64,000 bases of DNA from positions 281,646 through 345,645 of the forward strand of contig NZ_GG697142.2 of NCBI RefSeq assembly GCF_000155955.1, in the 5' to 3' direction. Position 1 is the stretch's first letter. Each line of letters starts with the position of its first letter. Under the pieces are notes generated by a model that did not search any database, was not told the DNA's origin, and saw nothing but the letters and a program-made list of their open reading frames with translations. A program made the position numbers and the translations under genes. This document shows, one piece after another, positions 33,438-41,647 of this stretch. Origin of the DNA: Mitsuokella multacida DSM 20544 (GTDB taxonomy: Bacteria; Bacillota; Negativicutes; Selenomonadales; Selenomonadaceae).

Positions 33438-35726
33438 GTGAAAACATCAGAATTAAGCGAGTTCGACCTCTACCTCTTCCATCAGGGGACGAACTATCAT
33501 GCATACGAGATGCTCGGCGCTCATTTTGTCGAGCGCGATGGTAAGAAGGGCGTGCGCTTTGCCGTCTGGGCACCACATGCGAAATCCATCAGCGTCGTCG
33601 GCGACTTCAATGAGTGGGATACGCGCGTGAATCCGATGACGCGCGGCCGCGATGGCGAGATCTGGGAGGTCTTCATTCCGGACATCGAAGAGGGGGCTGT
33701 CTACAAGTATGCGATCGAGCCGCAGTGGGGCGGCCCGCGCATCATGAAGGCCGACCCGTACGGGTTCTACGCCGAGAAGAAGCCGAACACGGCTTCGCGC
33801 GTCTACGACCTCTCGAAGTACGAGTGGAAGGATGGCGACTGGTTTGAGCAGAAGAAGAAGGAGTCGTCCTACGAGCGCCCGATGCTGACGTATGAAGTCC
33901 ATGCGGGCTCCTGGCGCCGCACGAAGGATGGCGAGTACCTTTCTTACCGCGACCTCGCAGACCAGCTCATCGACTACGTCAAGAAGATGAACTACACGCA
34001 CATCGAGTTCATGCCGCTCTGCGAGCATCCATTCGATGGTTCGTGGGGCTACCAGATCACGGGCTATTACGCCGTGACGAGCCGCTTCGGCACGCCGGAT
34101 GACTTCCGCTATCTCGTCGACAAAGCCCATGAGAATGGCATCGCCATCATCATGGACTGGGTCCCGGGCCACTTCTGCAAGGATGAGCAGGGCCTGCGCC
34201 ACTTCGATGGCCAGACGCTCTACGAGTCCGACAACGAGCAGCTCGCCGAGAACTGGGAGTGGGGCACGACGAACTTCGACTACGGCCGCACGGAGGTCCA
34301 GAGCTTCCTGATCTCAAACGCGATGTTCTGGTTCGAGGAGTTCCACATCGACGGCCTGCGCATCGACGCCGTCGCGAACATGCTATACCTCAACTACGGC
34401 CGCAAGGATGGCGAGTGGACGCCGAACAAGTACGGCGACACGGGCAACCTCGAGGCCATGGACTTCCTCAAGAAGCTCAACGAGAGCATCTTCAAGTATC
34501 ATCCGCAGGCCTTGATGATCGCTGAGGAATCGACGGCTTGGCCGCTGATCTCGAAGCCGGTCTACATGGGCGGCATGGGCTTCAACTACAAGTGGAACAT
34601 GGGCTGGATGAACGATATGCTCAAGTACATGTCGCTCGACCCGATCTACCGCAAGTGGAACCACGACAAGGTCACGTTCTCCTTCATGTACGCCTTCAGC
34701 GAGAACTTTGTGCTGCCGCTCTCGCACGACGAGGTCGTGCACGGCAAGTGCTCGCTGATCAGCAAGATGCCGGGCGACTACTGGCAGAAGTTCGCCGGCC
34801 TGCGCACGTTCTTCGCGTACTGGATCGCACATCCGGGCAAGAAGCTGCTGTTCATGGGCGGCGAGTTAGGCCAGTTCATCGAGTGGAATTACGATGACAG
34901 CCTCGACTGGCATCTGCCGCAGCAGTACCCGATGCACAAGAAGATGCTCGAGTACAGCCGCGCACTCAATAAATTCTACTGCGACCACAAGGCACTCTGG
35001 CAGGTCGACTTCGACTGGAATGGCTTCCAGTGGATCGACTGCAACGACAACGAGAACAGCATCGTCTCCTTCATCCGCAAGGCGGAGGACCCGTCCGACT
35101 ACCTCGTCGCCGTCTGCAACTTCACGCCGGAGGTCCGCCATGGCTACCGCATCGGCGTGCCGGAGAAGGGCAGCTACATCGAGGTATTCAACTCGGACGA
35201 CGAGGCCTTCGGCGGCAGCGGCGTCAAGAACGAGGGCGAGATCAAGACGGAGGATGTCAAGTGGCATGACCGCGATCAGTCCATCGTGCTGACGATTCCG
35301 CCGATGGCAACTATCTATCTGCGCCACAAGGGACAGCTGGCCGCTGGCCGGAATTCTTTTGACGAGGCTCCGGCGGAGCTCGAAGTCAGAGGCCATGAAG
35401 AAAAAAGTTCTGCCGACAAGGCAGAAGCCGCCGAAGCAAAGCCAAAGAAGACGGTGCGCAAGCGCACGGCTGCCAAAAAGGCAGAGACGTCTGCAGAAGC
35501 TCCGAAAGAGAAGCCGAAGCGCCGCGGCCGTCCCCGCATGACGGAGGAAGAGAAGGCTGCGGCCAAGGCCAAGAGAGAGGCTGAGAAGGCCGCCAAGGCT
35601 GAGAAAGCGCCGAAGAAGACGACGCGCCGCCGCTCTGCGGCCAAGACGACAGCCAAGAAGACGACGCGCAAGACGACGAAGAAGACAGCCAGCAAGACGG
35701 CAAAAGCTGCAGCTGCTGAATCCTGA
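33438..35726 (+). CDS. glgB: 1,4-alpha-glucan branching enzyme with a basic AT-hook tail
   Basis: GH13 branching enzyme, 762 residues. The CBM48 domain (VRFAVWAPHAKSISVVGDFNEW) is followed by the catalytic barrel with GLRIDAVANMLY (nucleophile Asp), MIAEESTAW (acid/base Glu) and LSHDEVVHGK. The enzyme body ends near residue 629, the usual family length. A further ~130 residues follow: an acidic linker, then a Lys/Ala/Thr-rich, histone H1-like tail containing KPKRRGRPRM (about 692-701), a typical AT-hook core GRP. The frame is continuous. The start is GTG at 33438 after GGGGGA, and the longer in-frame start upstream falls in a stem-loop. Confidence 0.93.
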   Translation: MKTSELSEFDLYLFHQGTNYHAYEMLGAHFVERDGKKGVRFAVWAPHAKSISVVGDFNEWDTRVNPMTRGRDGEIWEVFIPDIEEGAVYKYAIEPQWGGPRIMKADPYGFYAEKKPNTASRVYDLSKYEWKDGDWFEQKKKESSYERPMLTYEVHAGSWRRTKDGEYLSYRDLADQLIDYVKKMNYTHIEFMPLCEHPFDGSWGYQITGYYAVTSRFGTPDDFRYLVDKAHENGIAIIMDWVPGHFCKDEQGLRHFDGQTLYESDNEQLAENWEWGTTNFDYGRTEVQSFLISNAMFWFEEFHIDGLRIDAVANMLYLNYGRKDGEWTPNKYGDTGNLEAMDFLKKLNESIFKYHPQALMIAEESTAWPLISKPVYMGGMGFNYKWNMGWMNDMLKYMSLDPIYRKWNHDKVTFSFMYAFSENFVLPLSHDEVVHGKCSLISKMPGDYWQKFAGLRTFFAYWIAHPGKKLLFMGGELGQFIEWNYDDSLDWHLPQQYPMHKKMLEYSRALNKFYCDHKALWQVDFDWNGFQWIDCNDNENSIVSFIRKAEDPSDYLVAVCNFTPEVRHGYRIGVPEKGSYIEVFNSDDEAFGGSGVKNEGEIKTEDVKWHDRDQSIVLTIPPMATIYLRHKGQLAAGRNSFDEAPAELEVRGHEEKSSADKAEAAEAKPKKTVRKRTAAKKAETSAEAPKEKPKRRGRPRMTEEEKAAAKAKREAEKAAKAEKAPKKTTRRRSAAKTTAKKTTRKTTKKTASKTAKAAAAES

Positions 35727-35789
35727 TTCTATTCTTGATGTTATTCTTGTTACTGATACTGCAATATCCACTATGAGGGGGATTCATGA

Positions 35790-37241
35790 ATGAAAGTTCT
35801 ATATGTTGCTTCTGAGGCTGTTCCTTTTGCCAAGACGGGCGGTCTTGCCGATGTGGCGGGCTCGCTGCCGAAGGCACTCAAGGCAGAGGGCGTCGATGTC
35901 CGCGTCATCATGCCGAAATTCGGCAAGATCCCGGAGAAGTTCCGCAATGCGATGGAGCACGTCTACGACGGCGAGATCCCGGTTTCCTGGCGTTCTAAAT
36001 ACGTCGGCCTCGACAAGATCGAGCACGACGGCGTCATCTACTACTTCGTCGACAACGAGGAGTACTTCCGTCGCGAAGGCTTCTACGGCTACGGCGATGA
36101 TGCAGAGCGCTTCTCGTTCTTCTGCCGCGCCGTGCTCAACCTGCTGCCGGCCATGGACTTCTGGCCAGATGTCATTCACACGAATGATTGGCATTCGGGC
36201 CTCGTCAATGTGCTGCTGAAGATCGAGCATCAGGGCGATGAGCGCTACGAGAAGATCCGCACGCTCTACACCATCCACAACCTCAAGTACCAGGGCGTCT
36301 TCCCGAAGGATGTCATGAGCGATGTGCTTGGCCTCGACTGGAAGTACTTCAACAACGGCGACCTCGAGTTCTACGATGCCGTCAACTTCATGAAGGGCGG
36401 TCTGATTTACGCTGACTACATCTCGACGGTCAGCAAGACGTATGCCAAGGAGATTCAATACGAGTACTTCGGCGAGCATCTCGACGGCCTGCTGCGCAGC
36501 CGTCAGGACACGCTGTTCGGCATCGTCAACGGCATCGACTACGACGTCTACAATCCGAGCACGGACAAGAACCTCTACGAGGGCTACGATGTCACGACGC
36601 TCGACCGCAAGGCGGATAACAAGGTCCTCTTGCAGAAGGACCTCGGTCTGCCAATCAGCCGTCGCACGCCGATGGTCGCCATGGTCACGCGCCTCGTCGC
36701 GGCGAAAGGTCTTGACCTCGTCGTGCGCATGATGGACGAGATCCTGCAGCATGAGGATATCCAGTTCGTCCTGCTCGGCACGGGCGACAAGGAGTATGAG
36801 GACTGGTTCAAGGGTCTGGCTTGGCGCTTCCCGAAGAAGGTGTCGGCCAACATCTACTTCTCGAACCAGCTCGCACAGCGCATCTACGCGGCTTCGGATA
36901 TCTTCCTGATGCCGTCGAACTACGAGCCGTGCGGCATCGGCCAGCTCATCGCGCTGCGCTACGGCTCCGTGCCGGTCGTGCGCGAGACGGGCGGCCTCAA
37001 GGACACGATCATCCCGTACGACAAGTACACGAAGCAAGGCAATGGCTTCCGCTTTGCCGACTACAATGCGCATGAGATGATGTACGCGCTCAAGCGCGCA
37101 CTGAGCGCCTATGAGAACTACGAGGAATGGAAGCAGATCGTGGAGAATGCCATGAACTCGGATTACAGCTGGAAGGAATCGGCTCGCGAGTACAAGGCAC
37201 TCTACGAGAAGCTGACGGGCTCGGGTGCATCGGAAGTATAA
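35790..37241 (+). CDS. glgA: Glycogen synthase (ADP-glucose-dependent)
   Basis: GT5 enzyme that extends alpha-1,4 glucan chains from ADP-glucose. The 483-residue length is standard. The N-terminal substrate loop is PFAKTGGLADVAGSLPKAL (Lys-Thr-Gly-Gly near residue 15). HTNDWHSGL, TIHNLKYQGVF and YADYISTVSKTYA follow. The C-terminal domain has MPSNYEPCGIGQLIALRYG and VVRETGGLKDTI. AGGGGG is 10 bases before the ATG. It lies between glgB and the GH13-GH77 fusion gene and is likely in the same transcript. Confidence 0.96.
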   Translation: MKVLYVASEAVPFAKTGGLADVAGSLPKALKAEGVDVRVIMPKFGKIPEKFRNAMEHVYDGEIPVSWRSKYVGLDKIEHDGVIYYFVDNEEYFRREGFYGYGDDAERFSFFCRAVLNLLPAMDFWPDVIHTNDWHSGLVNVLLKIEHQGDERYEKIRTLYTIHNLKYQGVFPKDVMSDVLGLDWKYFNNGDLEFYDAVNFMKGGLIYADYISTVSKTYAKEIQYEYFGEHLDGLLRSRQDTLFGIVNGIDYDVYNPSTDKNLYEGYDVTTLDRKADNKVLLQKDLGLPISRRTPMVAMVTRLVAAKGLDLVVRMMDEILQHEDIQFVLLGTGDKEYEDWFKGLAWRFPKKVSANIYFSNQLAQRIYAASDIFLMPSNYEPCGIGQLIALRYGSVPVVRETGGLKDTIIPYDKYTKQGNGFRFADYNAHEMMYALKRALSAYENYEEWKQIVENAMNSDYSWKESAREYKALYEKLTGSGASEV

Positions 37242-37271
37242 AAAAATACAGAATGAGCAAGTGAGAAGGAG

Positions 37272-37298
37272 GGCGGCAGATGATGCCGCCTTTCTTTT
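37272..37298 (+). terminator. Terminator-like hairpin between glgA and the fusion gene
   Basis: GGCGGCA (37272-37278) pairs with TGCCGCC (37284-37290), followed by TTTCTTTT. The next gene's AAGGAGGAG follows within 10 bases, so this probably gives only partial termination. Confidence 0.6.
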
Positions 37299-37314
37299 GG
37301 AAGGAGGAGTATTC

Positions 37315-40300
37315 ATGCTGACACAGGATCAAGTCTGGCATGACTCTCAGGATATCAACTACCGATCGCCCGTCGGGGCGGCAGAAGCGGGATCGAAAGT
37401 CAGGATGAGTCTGCGCCTGCGCACGAAAGAGGGAATCCGTCAGGTCATCCTGCGCTGCTGGCAGGACCAGACGGGTGAGTATCTCATCCCTCTGGAGACG
37501 AAGGATGACCCATTCCAGGAGGAACATCTCTACAGCGGCTGGCTGCCGCTGCCAGAAAAGGGAGGCCTCGTCTGGTATTACTTCATCATCTCGATGGAGG
37601 ATGGTACCTGGTACTACGGCAACAATCCGGAACAGCTCGGCGGCATGGGCACGCTCTACGACCATGTGCCGCCTTCGTTCCAGATCACGGTGTTCAACAA
37701 GGGTGCCAAGACGCCGGACTGGTTCAAGCACGCCGTCATGTACCAGATTTTCCCGGATCGCTTCTCGCGCGAGGGCAACACCATCATCGAGAAGAAGGGC
37801 GCGGTCTTTCATGCCTGCTGGCAGGATGATCCGTGCTACTACAAGGACCCCGACACGAAGGAAATCGTCGCCTACGATTTCTTCGGCGGCAACCTTAAGG
37901 GCATCGAGAAGAAGCTCGACTACCTCAAGGACCTCGGCATCTCAGTCATCTACCTGAACCCGGTCTTTGAGTCGGAGAGCAACCACCACTACGACACGGG
38001 CGACTACCACAAGATCGACCCGATTCTCGGCTCGAATGAGGACTTCCGCCATCTCGTCGACACGGCGAAGGCAAAGGGCATCCGCATCATCCTCGACGGT
38101 GTCTTCAGCCACACAGGCAGCAACAGCCGCTACTTCAACCGCGAGGGCCAGTACAATACGATTGGCGCGTTCCAGTCGCCGGATTCTCCGTACTACGAGT
38201 GGTACAACTTCCGCAACTTCCCGTACGAGTACGAGAGCTGGTGGAATTTCTCCACGCTGCCGGACGTCAAGGAGACGACGCCATCCTACATGGACTTCAT
38301 CATCTACGACAAGGACAGCGTCATGCACCACTGGATGAAGGAGGGCATCGCGGGCTGGCGCCTCGACGTCATCGACGAGCTGCCGGCAGCCTTCTCGCAG
38401 GCTTTCTTCGCGGAGCTCAAGAAGACGGATCCCGATGCTGTCATGATTGGCGAGGTCTGGGAGGATGCTTCGCACAAGGTCGCCTACGGCGTGCCGCGCG
38501 AGTACCTCTGCGGCCAGGAGATGGACTCGGCCATGAACTACCCGTTCCGTCAGATTCTCTTTGACTTCCTGCTCGGCCGCACGGATGCCAGGATGAGCCT
38601 GCGCCGCTTCGAGAGCCTGCGCGAGAATTACCCGCGTGAGAATTTCTACGCGATGATGAACCTCATCGGCAGTCACGATGTGGAGCGTGCCATCACGGTA
38701 CTCGGCGAGGAGCCGTTCTACGACGGCATGCCGGCCATCGAGCAGTCGCGCGCACGCCTGTCGGACGATCAGTACAATCTCGGCATGGCGCGCCTCTTCA
38801 TGGCGGCGCTCTGGCAGATGACGTACCCGGGCGTGCCGTGCGTCTACTACGGTGATGAGATCGCGATGCAGGGCTTCAAGGACCCGTACAACCGCCGCCC
38901 CTACGACTGGGAGCACGGCGACACGTACGTCAGGAGCCGCTACGAGCGCATGATCCGCGTGCGCAATGAGCACACGGCCCTGCAGACAGGCGAGCTCCTG
39001 CCGCTCTACGCCGAGGGCGACGTCATGGCCTTCGCGCGCCTCGTGCGCGGCGGCCGCGATGTCTTCGGCGAGCCCGCGAAGGACGAGTGCTTCATCTCGC
39101 TCTTCAACCGGAGCCTCAAGGAGAAGAAGACCGTCACGCTGCAGGTTGGCGACTTCGCGGATGGCGTCTTTGCCGATGCCTTCCATCCCGAGACGCGCTT
39201 CACGGTCGAGAACGGCCAGCTGACGGTCACATTGCTGCCGCTCAAGGGCTTCCTCCTGCAGAACATCCCGCCGGAGCACCGTTACAAGCATGAGGCTGGC
39301 GTCCTGCTGCACCCGACGTCGCTGCCGTCGAAATACGGTGTCGGCGACTTCGGCAAGGAGGCATACCGCTTCGTCGACTTCCTCGAAAAAGCAGGCCAGC
39401 ACGTCTGGCAGATTCTGCCGCTCGGCCCGGTCGGCTTCAGCTATTCGCCGTACCAGTCCCCGTCGGCCTTTGCGGGCAACCCGCTGCTCATCGACATCGA
39501 CGAGCTCGTCGAGAAGGGCTGGCTCAGCAAGCAGGAGGCCAAGGTCACTTACGCGGACTTCGACTCGTCGGCCGACTTCGAGCCGGCGCGCACGTTCAAG
39601 AACAAGTGTCTGCGCAAGGCACATGCGGCATTCCAGCGCGATGCGGAAGCCCAGGCGGACTACGAGGCGTTCTGCCGCAAGGAGGCCTACTGGCTCGACG
39701 ACTACGCGCTGTTTGAGGCGGCGAAGCGGGATTACGACAACAAGGGCTGGATGGACTGGCCGGAGAACATCAAGAAGCGCGAGCCCGCTGCGCTCGCATC
39801 GCTTGCAAAGCGCCTGGCCGAGGACATCGCGCTGCAGAAGTTCATGCAGTATCTCTTCCACCGCCAGTGGCAGCGTCTGCACGACTATGCGAAGGAGAAG
39901 GGCATCCGCATCATGGGCGACATGCCGATCTTCCTCGCGCAGGACAGCGCCGATGTCTGGGCGAACCAGCAGCTCTTCGACCTCAACCCCGATGGAACGG
40001 CCCATACGGTCGCGGGTGTACCGCCCGACTACTTCAGCGCGACGGGACAGCTCTGGGGCAATCCGCAGTACAACTGGCAGGCCATGAAGGCCGAGAACTA
40101 CGCCTGGTGGAAGAAGCGCTTCCAGAAGCTCTACGAGATGGTGGACATCGTGCGCATCGACCACTTCCGCGGTTTCGAGTCGTACTGGGAGGTCGATGGC
40201 AAGGCGAAGAACGCCATCAAGGGCCGCTGGCTGCCGGGACCGGGCAAGCCGTTCTTCGATGAGGTGCGCCGCACGCTCGGCGACCTGCCCATCGTGGCGG

Positions 40301-40770
40301 AAGACCTTGGCATCATCACGCCGGAGGTCGAGAAGCTTCGCGACGACTGTGGCTTCCCGGGCATGAAGGTGCTCGAGTTCACGCTCTATCTCAATCACCA
40401 GCACCGCCTGAGCACCGTCGTGCCGGAGAACAGCATCGTCTACACGGGCACGCACGACAACAACACGCTCGTCGGCTGGCTCAAGGATGAGGTCACGCCG
40501 TCCCTGCGCAAGGCCATCGCGGACCTCGTGCGCGCGGATGTGCGCAAGCCCGAGGAGATCGCCAGCCACCTCGTCGGCTTTGCCTATGCCTCGAATGCAC
40601 GCCTCGCCGTCGTCCCGATGCAGGATCTCTTGCAGCTCGACGGCAGTGCGCGCATGAACACGCCGGGCACGTCGGAGGGAAACTGGAGATGGTGCATGCG
40701 CCCCGGCGACCTCGAGAAGGTCGACGCAGCGAAGCTCCATGAGCTCGCCGTCCGCACGGGCCGCGCTTGA
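37315..40770 (+). CDS. Fused neopullulanase-type amylase (GH13) and 4-alpha-glucanotransferase (GH77)
   Basis: An 1151-residue protein with two full enzymes. Residues ~1-130 form an N-terminal beta domain. A GH13 barrel follows, with MYQIFPDRF, GWRLDVIDELP (nucleophile Asp), MIGEVWEDA (acid/base Glu) and LIGSHDVERA. From about residue 662, VLLHPTSLPSKYGVGDFG opens a MalQ-like GH77 domain with QILPLGP, VRIDHFRGFESYW (nucleophile), VAEDLG (acid/base) and GTHDNNTLVGW. Both active sites look intact. It would hydrolyse or debranch glucans and disproportionate maltodextrins, feeding GlgP. The start is ATG at 37315 with a strong AAGGAGGAG. Confidence 0.92.
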   Translation: MLTQDQVWHDSQDINYRSPVGAAEAGSKVRMSLRLRTKEGIRQVILRCWQDQTGEYLIPLETKDDPFQEEHLYSGWLPLPEKGGLVWYYFIISMEDGTWYYGNNPEQLGGMGTLYDHVPPSFQITVFNKGAKTPDWFKHAVMYQIFPDRFSREGNTIIEKKGAVFHACWQDDPCYYKDPDTKEIVAYDFFGGNLKGIEKKLDYLKDLGISVIYLNPVFESESNHHYDTGDYHKIDPILGSNEDFRHLVDTAKAKGIRIILDGVFSHTGSNSRYFNREGQYNTIGAFQSPDSPYYEWYNFRNFPYEYESWWNFSTLPDVKETTPSYMDFIIYDKDSVMHHWMKEGIAGWRLDVIDELPAAFSQAFFAELKKTDPDAVMIGEVWEDASHKVAYGVPREYLCGQEMDSAMNYPFRQILFDFLLGRTDARMSLRRFESLRENYPRENFYAMMNLIGSHDVERAITVLGEEPFYDGMPAIEQSRARLSDDQYNLGMARLFMAALWQMTYPGVPCVYYGDEIAMQGFKDPYNRRPYDWEHGDTYVRSRYERMIRVRNEHTALQTGELLPLYAEGDVMAFARLVRGGRDVFGEPAKDECFISLFNRSLKEKKTVTLQVGDFADGVFADAFHPETRFTVENGQLTVTLLPLKGFLLQNIPPEHRYKHEAGVLLHPTSLPSKYGVGDFGKEAYRFVDFLEKAGQHVWQILPLGPVGFSYSPYQSPSAFAGNPLLIDIDELVEKGWLSKQEAKVTYADFDSSADFEPARTFKNKCLRKAHAAFQRDAEAQADYEAFCRKEAYWLDDYALFEAAKRDYDNKGWMDWPENIKKREPAALASLAKRLAEDIALQKFMQYLFHRQWQRLHDYAKEKGIRIMGDMPIFLAQDSADVWANQQLFDLNPDGTAHTVAGVPPDYFSATGQLWGNPQYNWQAMKAENYAWWKKRFQKLYEMVDIVRIDHFRGFESYWEVDGKAKNAIKGRWLPGPGKPFFDEVRRTLGDLPIVAEDLGIITPEVEKLRDDCGFPGMKVLEFTLYLNHQHRLSTVVPENSIVYTGTHDNNTLVGWLKDEVTPSLRKAIADLVRADVRKPEEIASHLVGFAYASNARLAVVPMQDLLQLDGSARMNTPGTSEGNWRWCMRPGDLEKVDAAKLHELAVRTGRA

Positions 40771-40817
40771 TGGCGGCTGGACGACTGGACAGTCAGCATC
40801 GATAGGATAAAGCCAAA

Positions 40818-40862
40818 TTGACGGGTCTATCTTGGAAAAGATGGGCCCGTCATTTTATTTTT
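40818..40862 (+). terminator. Terminator of the glycogen cluster
   Basis: TGACGGG (40819-40825) pairs with CCCGTCA (40846-40852), and the inner bases extend the stem with G:U pairs. TTTTATTTTTT follows. Confidence 0.88.
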
Positions 40863-40935
40863 TCATCTTTTTGTGGTATTCTAGAATCGTATGTTTTCAG
40901 CAGTCTGAATACCTGCAGGATAGAAGGTGTTTTTC

Positions 40936-41622
40936 ATGATTGATATCCCAGCCAACTGGATGGAGAAGGTCCAGAATATCGACTGGTCGAAGGTCAAGGA
41001 GTCCGTCAAAGACTACGGCCCGGCCATAAAGGTGCTGCAGCAGACCTGGTCAAAGGAATCGCTGCTCGAGATCAGCCAGGGCAAGCTGTTCGTGCCGGAC
41101 TCGGTCATCAACGAGGCCATCGCCAAGAAAATACCGGAAGGGGGCTCCGTCACGGGCGTTACCGTGACATCGCATGCCAACGGGCGCCTCGACATCCGCG
41201 CTGAGACGAAGAAGGTCGGCCCAGTCGAACTGTCGGGCGAGATCCAGGAGTTCGTCCACGATGGCGACACCTCGTACATGAAGTACCGCGTGCGCAGCCG
41301 CAATATCCCCGAGCACGGGCTGATGTCGTGGGTCTTCTCGCGCGTCTCGCTCGCCATGGCGGAGCGCATGGTCGGCCATGTGGAGCTCTCGGAGGATCTG
41401 CCGATCTCCATCCGCCACAACACGGTCACGGTCGATTACAGCAAGGTGCTCGCGGAGTCGGATTTTGGCAAGACGGAGTATCAGGGGCACCGGCTCATGG
41501 ACATGCTGGAGATTGAGGGCGCCAAGCCCAAGGACGGCGGCATCGAGTTCGACACGAAGCTCAATGTCCCGGATGATGTCAAGAAAGCGCTGATGGCCGT
41601 ACTGGTCGATCAGATGGATTGA
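40936..41622 (+). CDS. Hypothetical protein
   Basis: I do not recognise a family. The 228-residue protein has no signal peptide or membrane helix. It begins MIDIPANWMEKVQNIDWSKV and has a predicted helical N-terminal ~50 residues. A beta-rich middle follows with alternating hydrophobic residues (VTGVTVTSHANGRLDIRAET, VELSGEIQEFV). The C-terminal half contains ISIRHNTVTVDYSKVL. The beta pattern suggests a lipid- or ligand-binding fold, but that is a guess. AGAAGG lies eight bases before the ATG at 40936. The DUF4127 gene follows after 25 bases, so the two are probably co-transcribed. Confidence 0.65.
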   Translation: MIDIPANWMEKVQNIDWSKVKESVKDYGPAIKVLQQTWSKESLLEISQGKLFVPDSVINEAIAKKIPEGGSVTGVTVTSHANGRLDIRAETKKVGPVELSGEIQEFVHDGDTSYMKYRVRSRNIPEHGLMSWVFSRVSLAMAERMVGHVELSEDLPISIRHNTVTVDYSKVLAESDFGKTEYQGHRLMDMLEIEGAKPKDGGIEFDTKLNVPDDVKKALMAVLVDQMD

Positions 41623-41647
41623 TGATGGACAAGAGGGGAGAGATTTT

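Noticed and set aside
37225-37314. Longer N-terminus for the GH13-GH77 fusion, overlapping glgA
   Set aside because: It would read through the hairpin at 37272-37298 and ignore the near-perfect AAGGAGGAG before the ATG at 37315.
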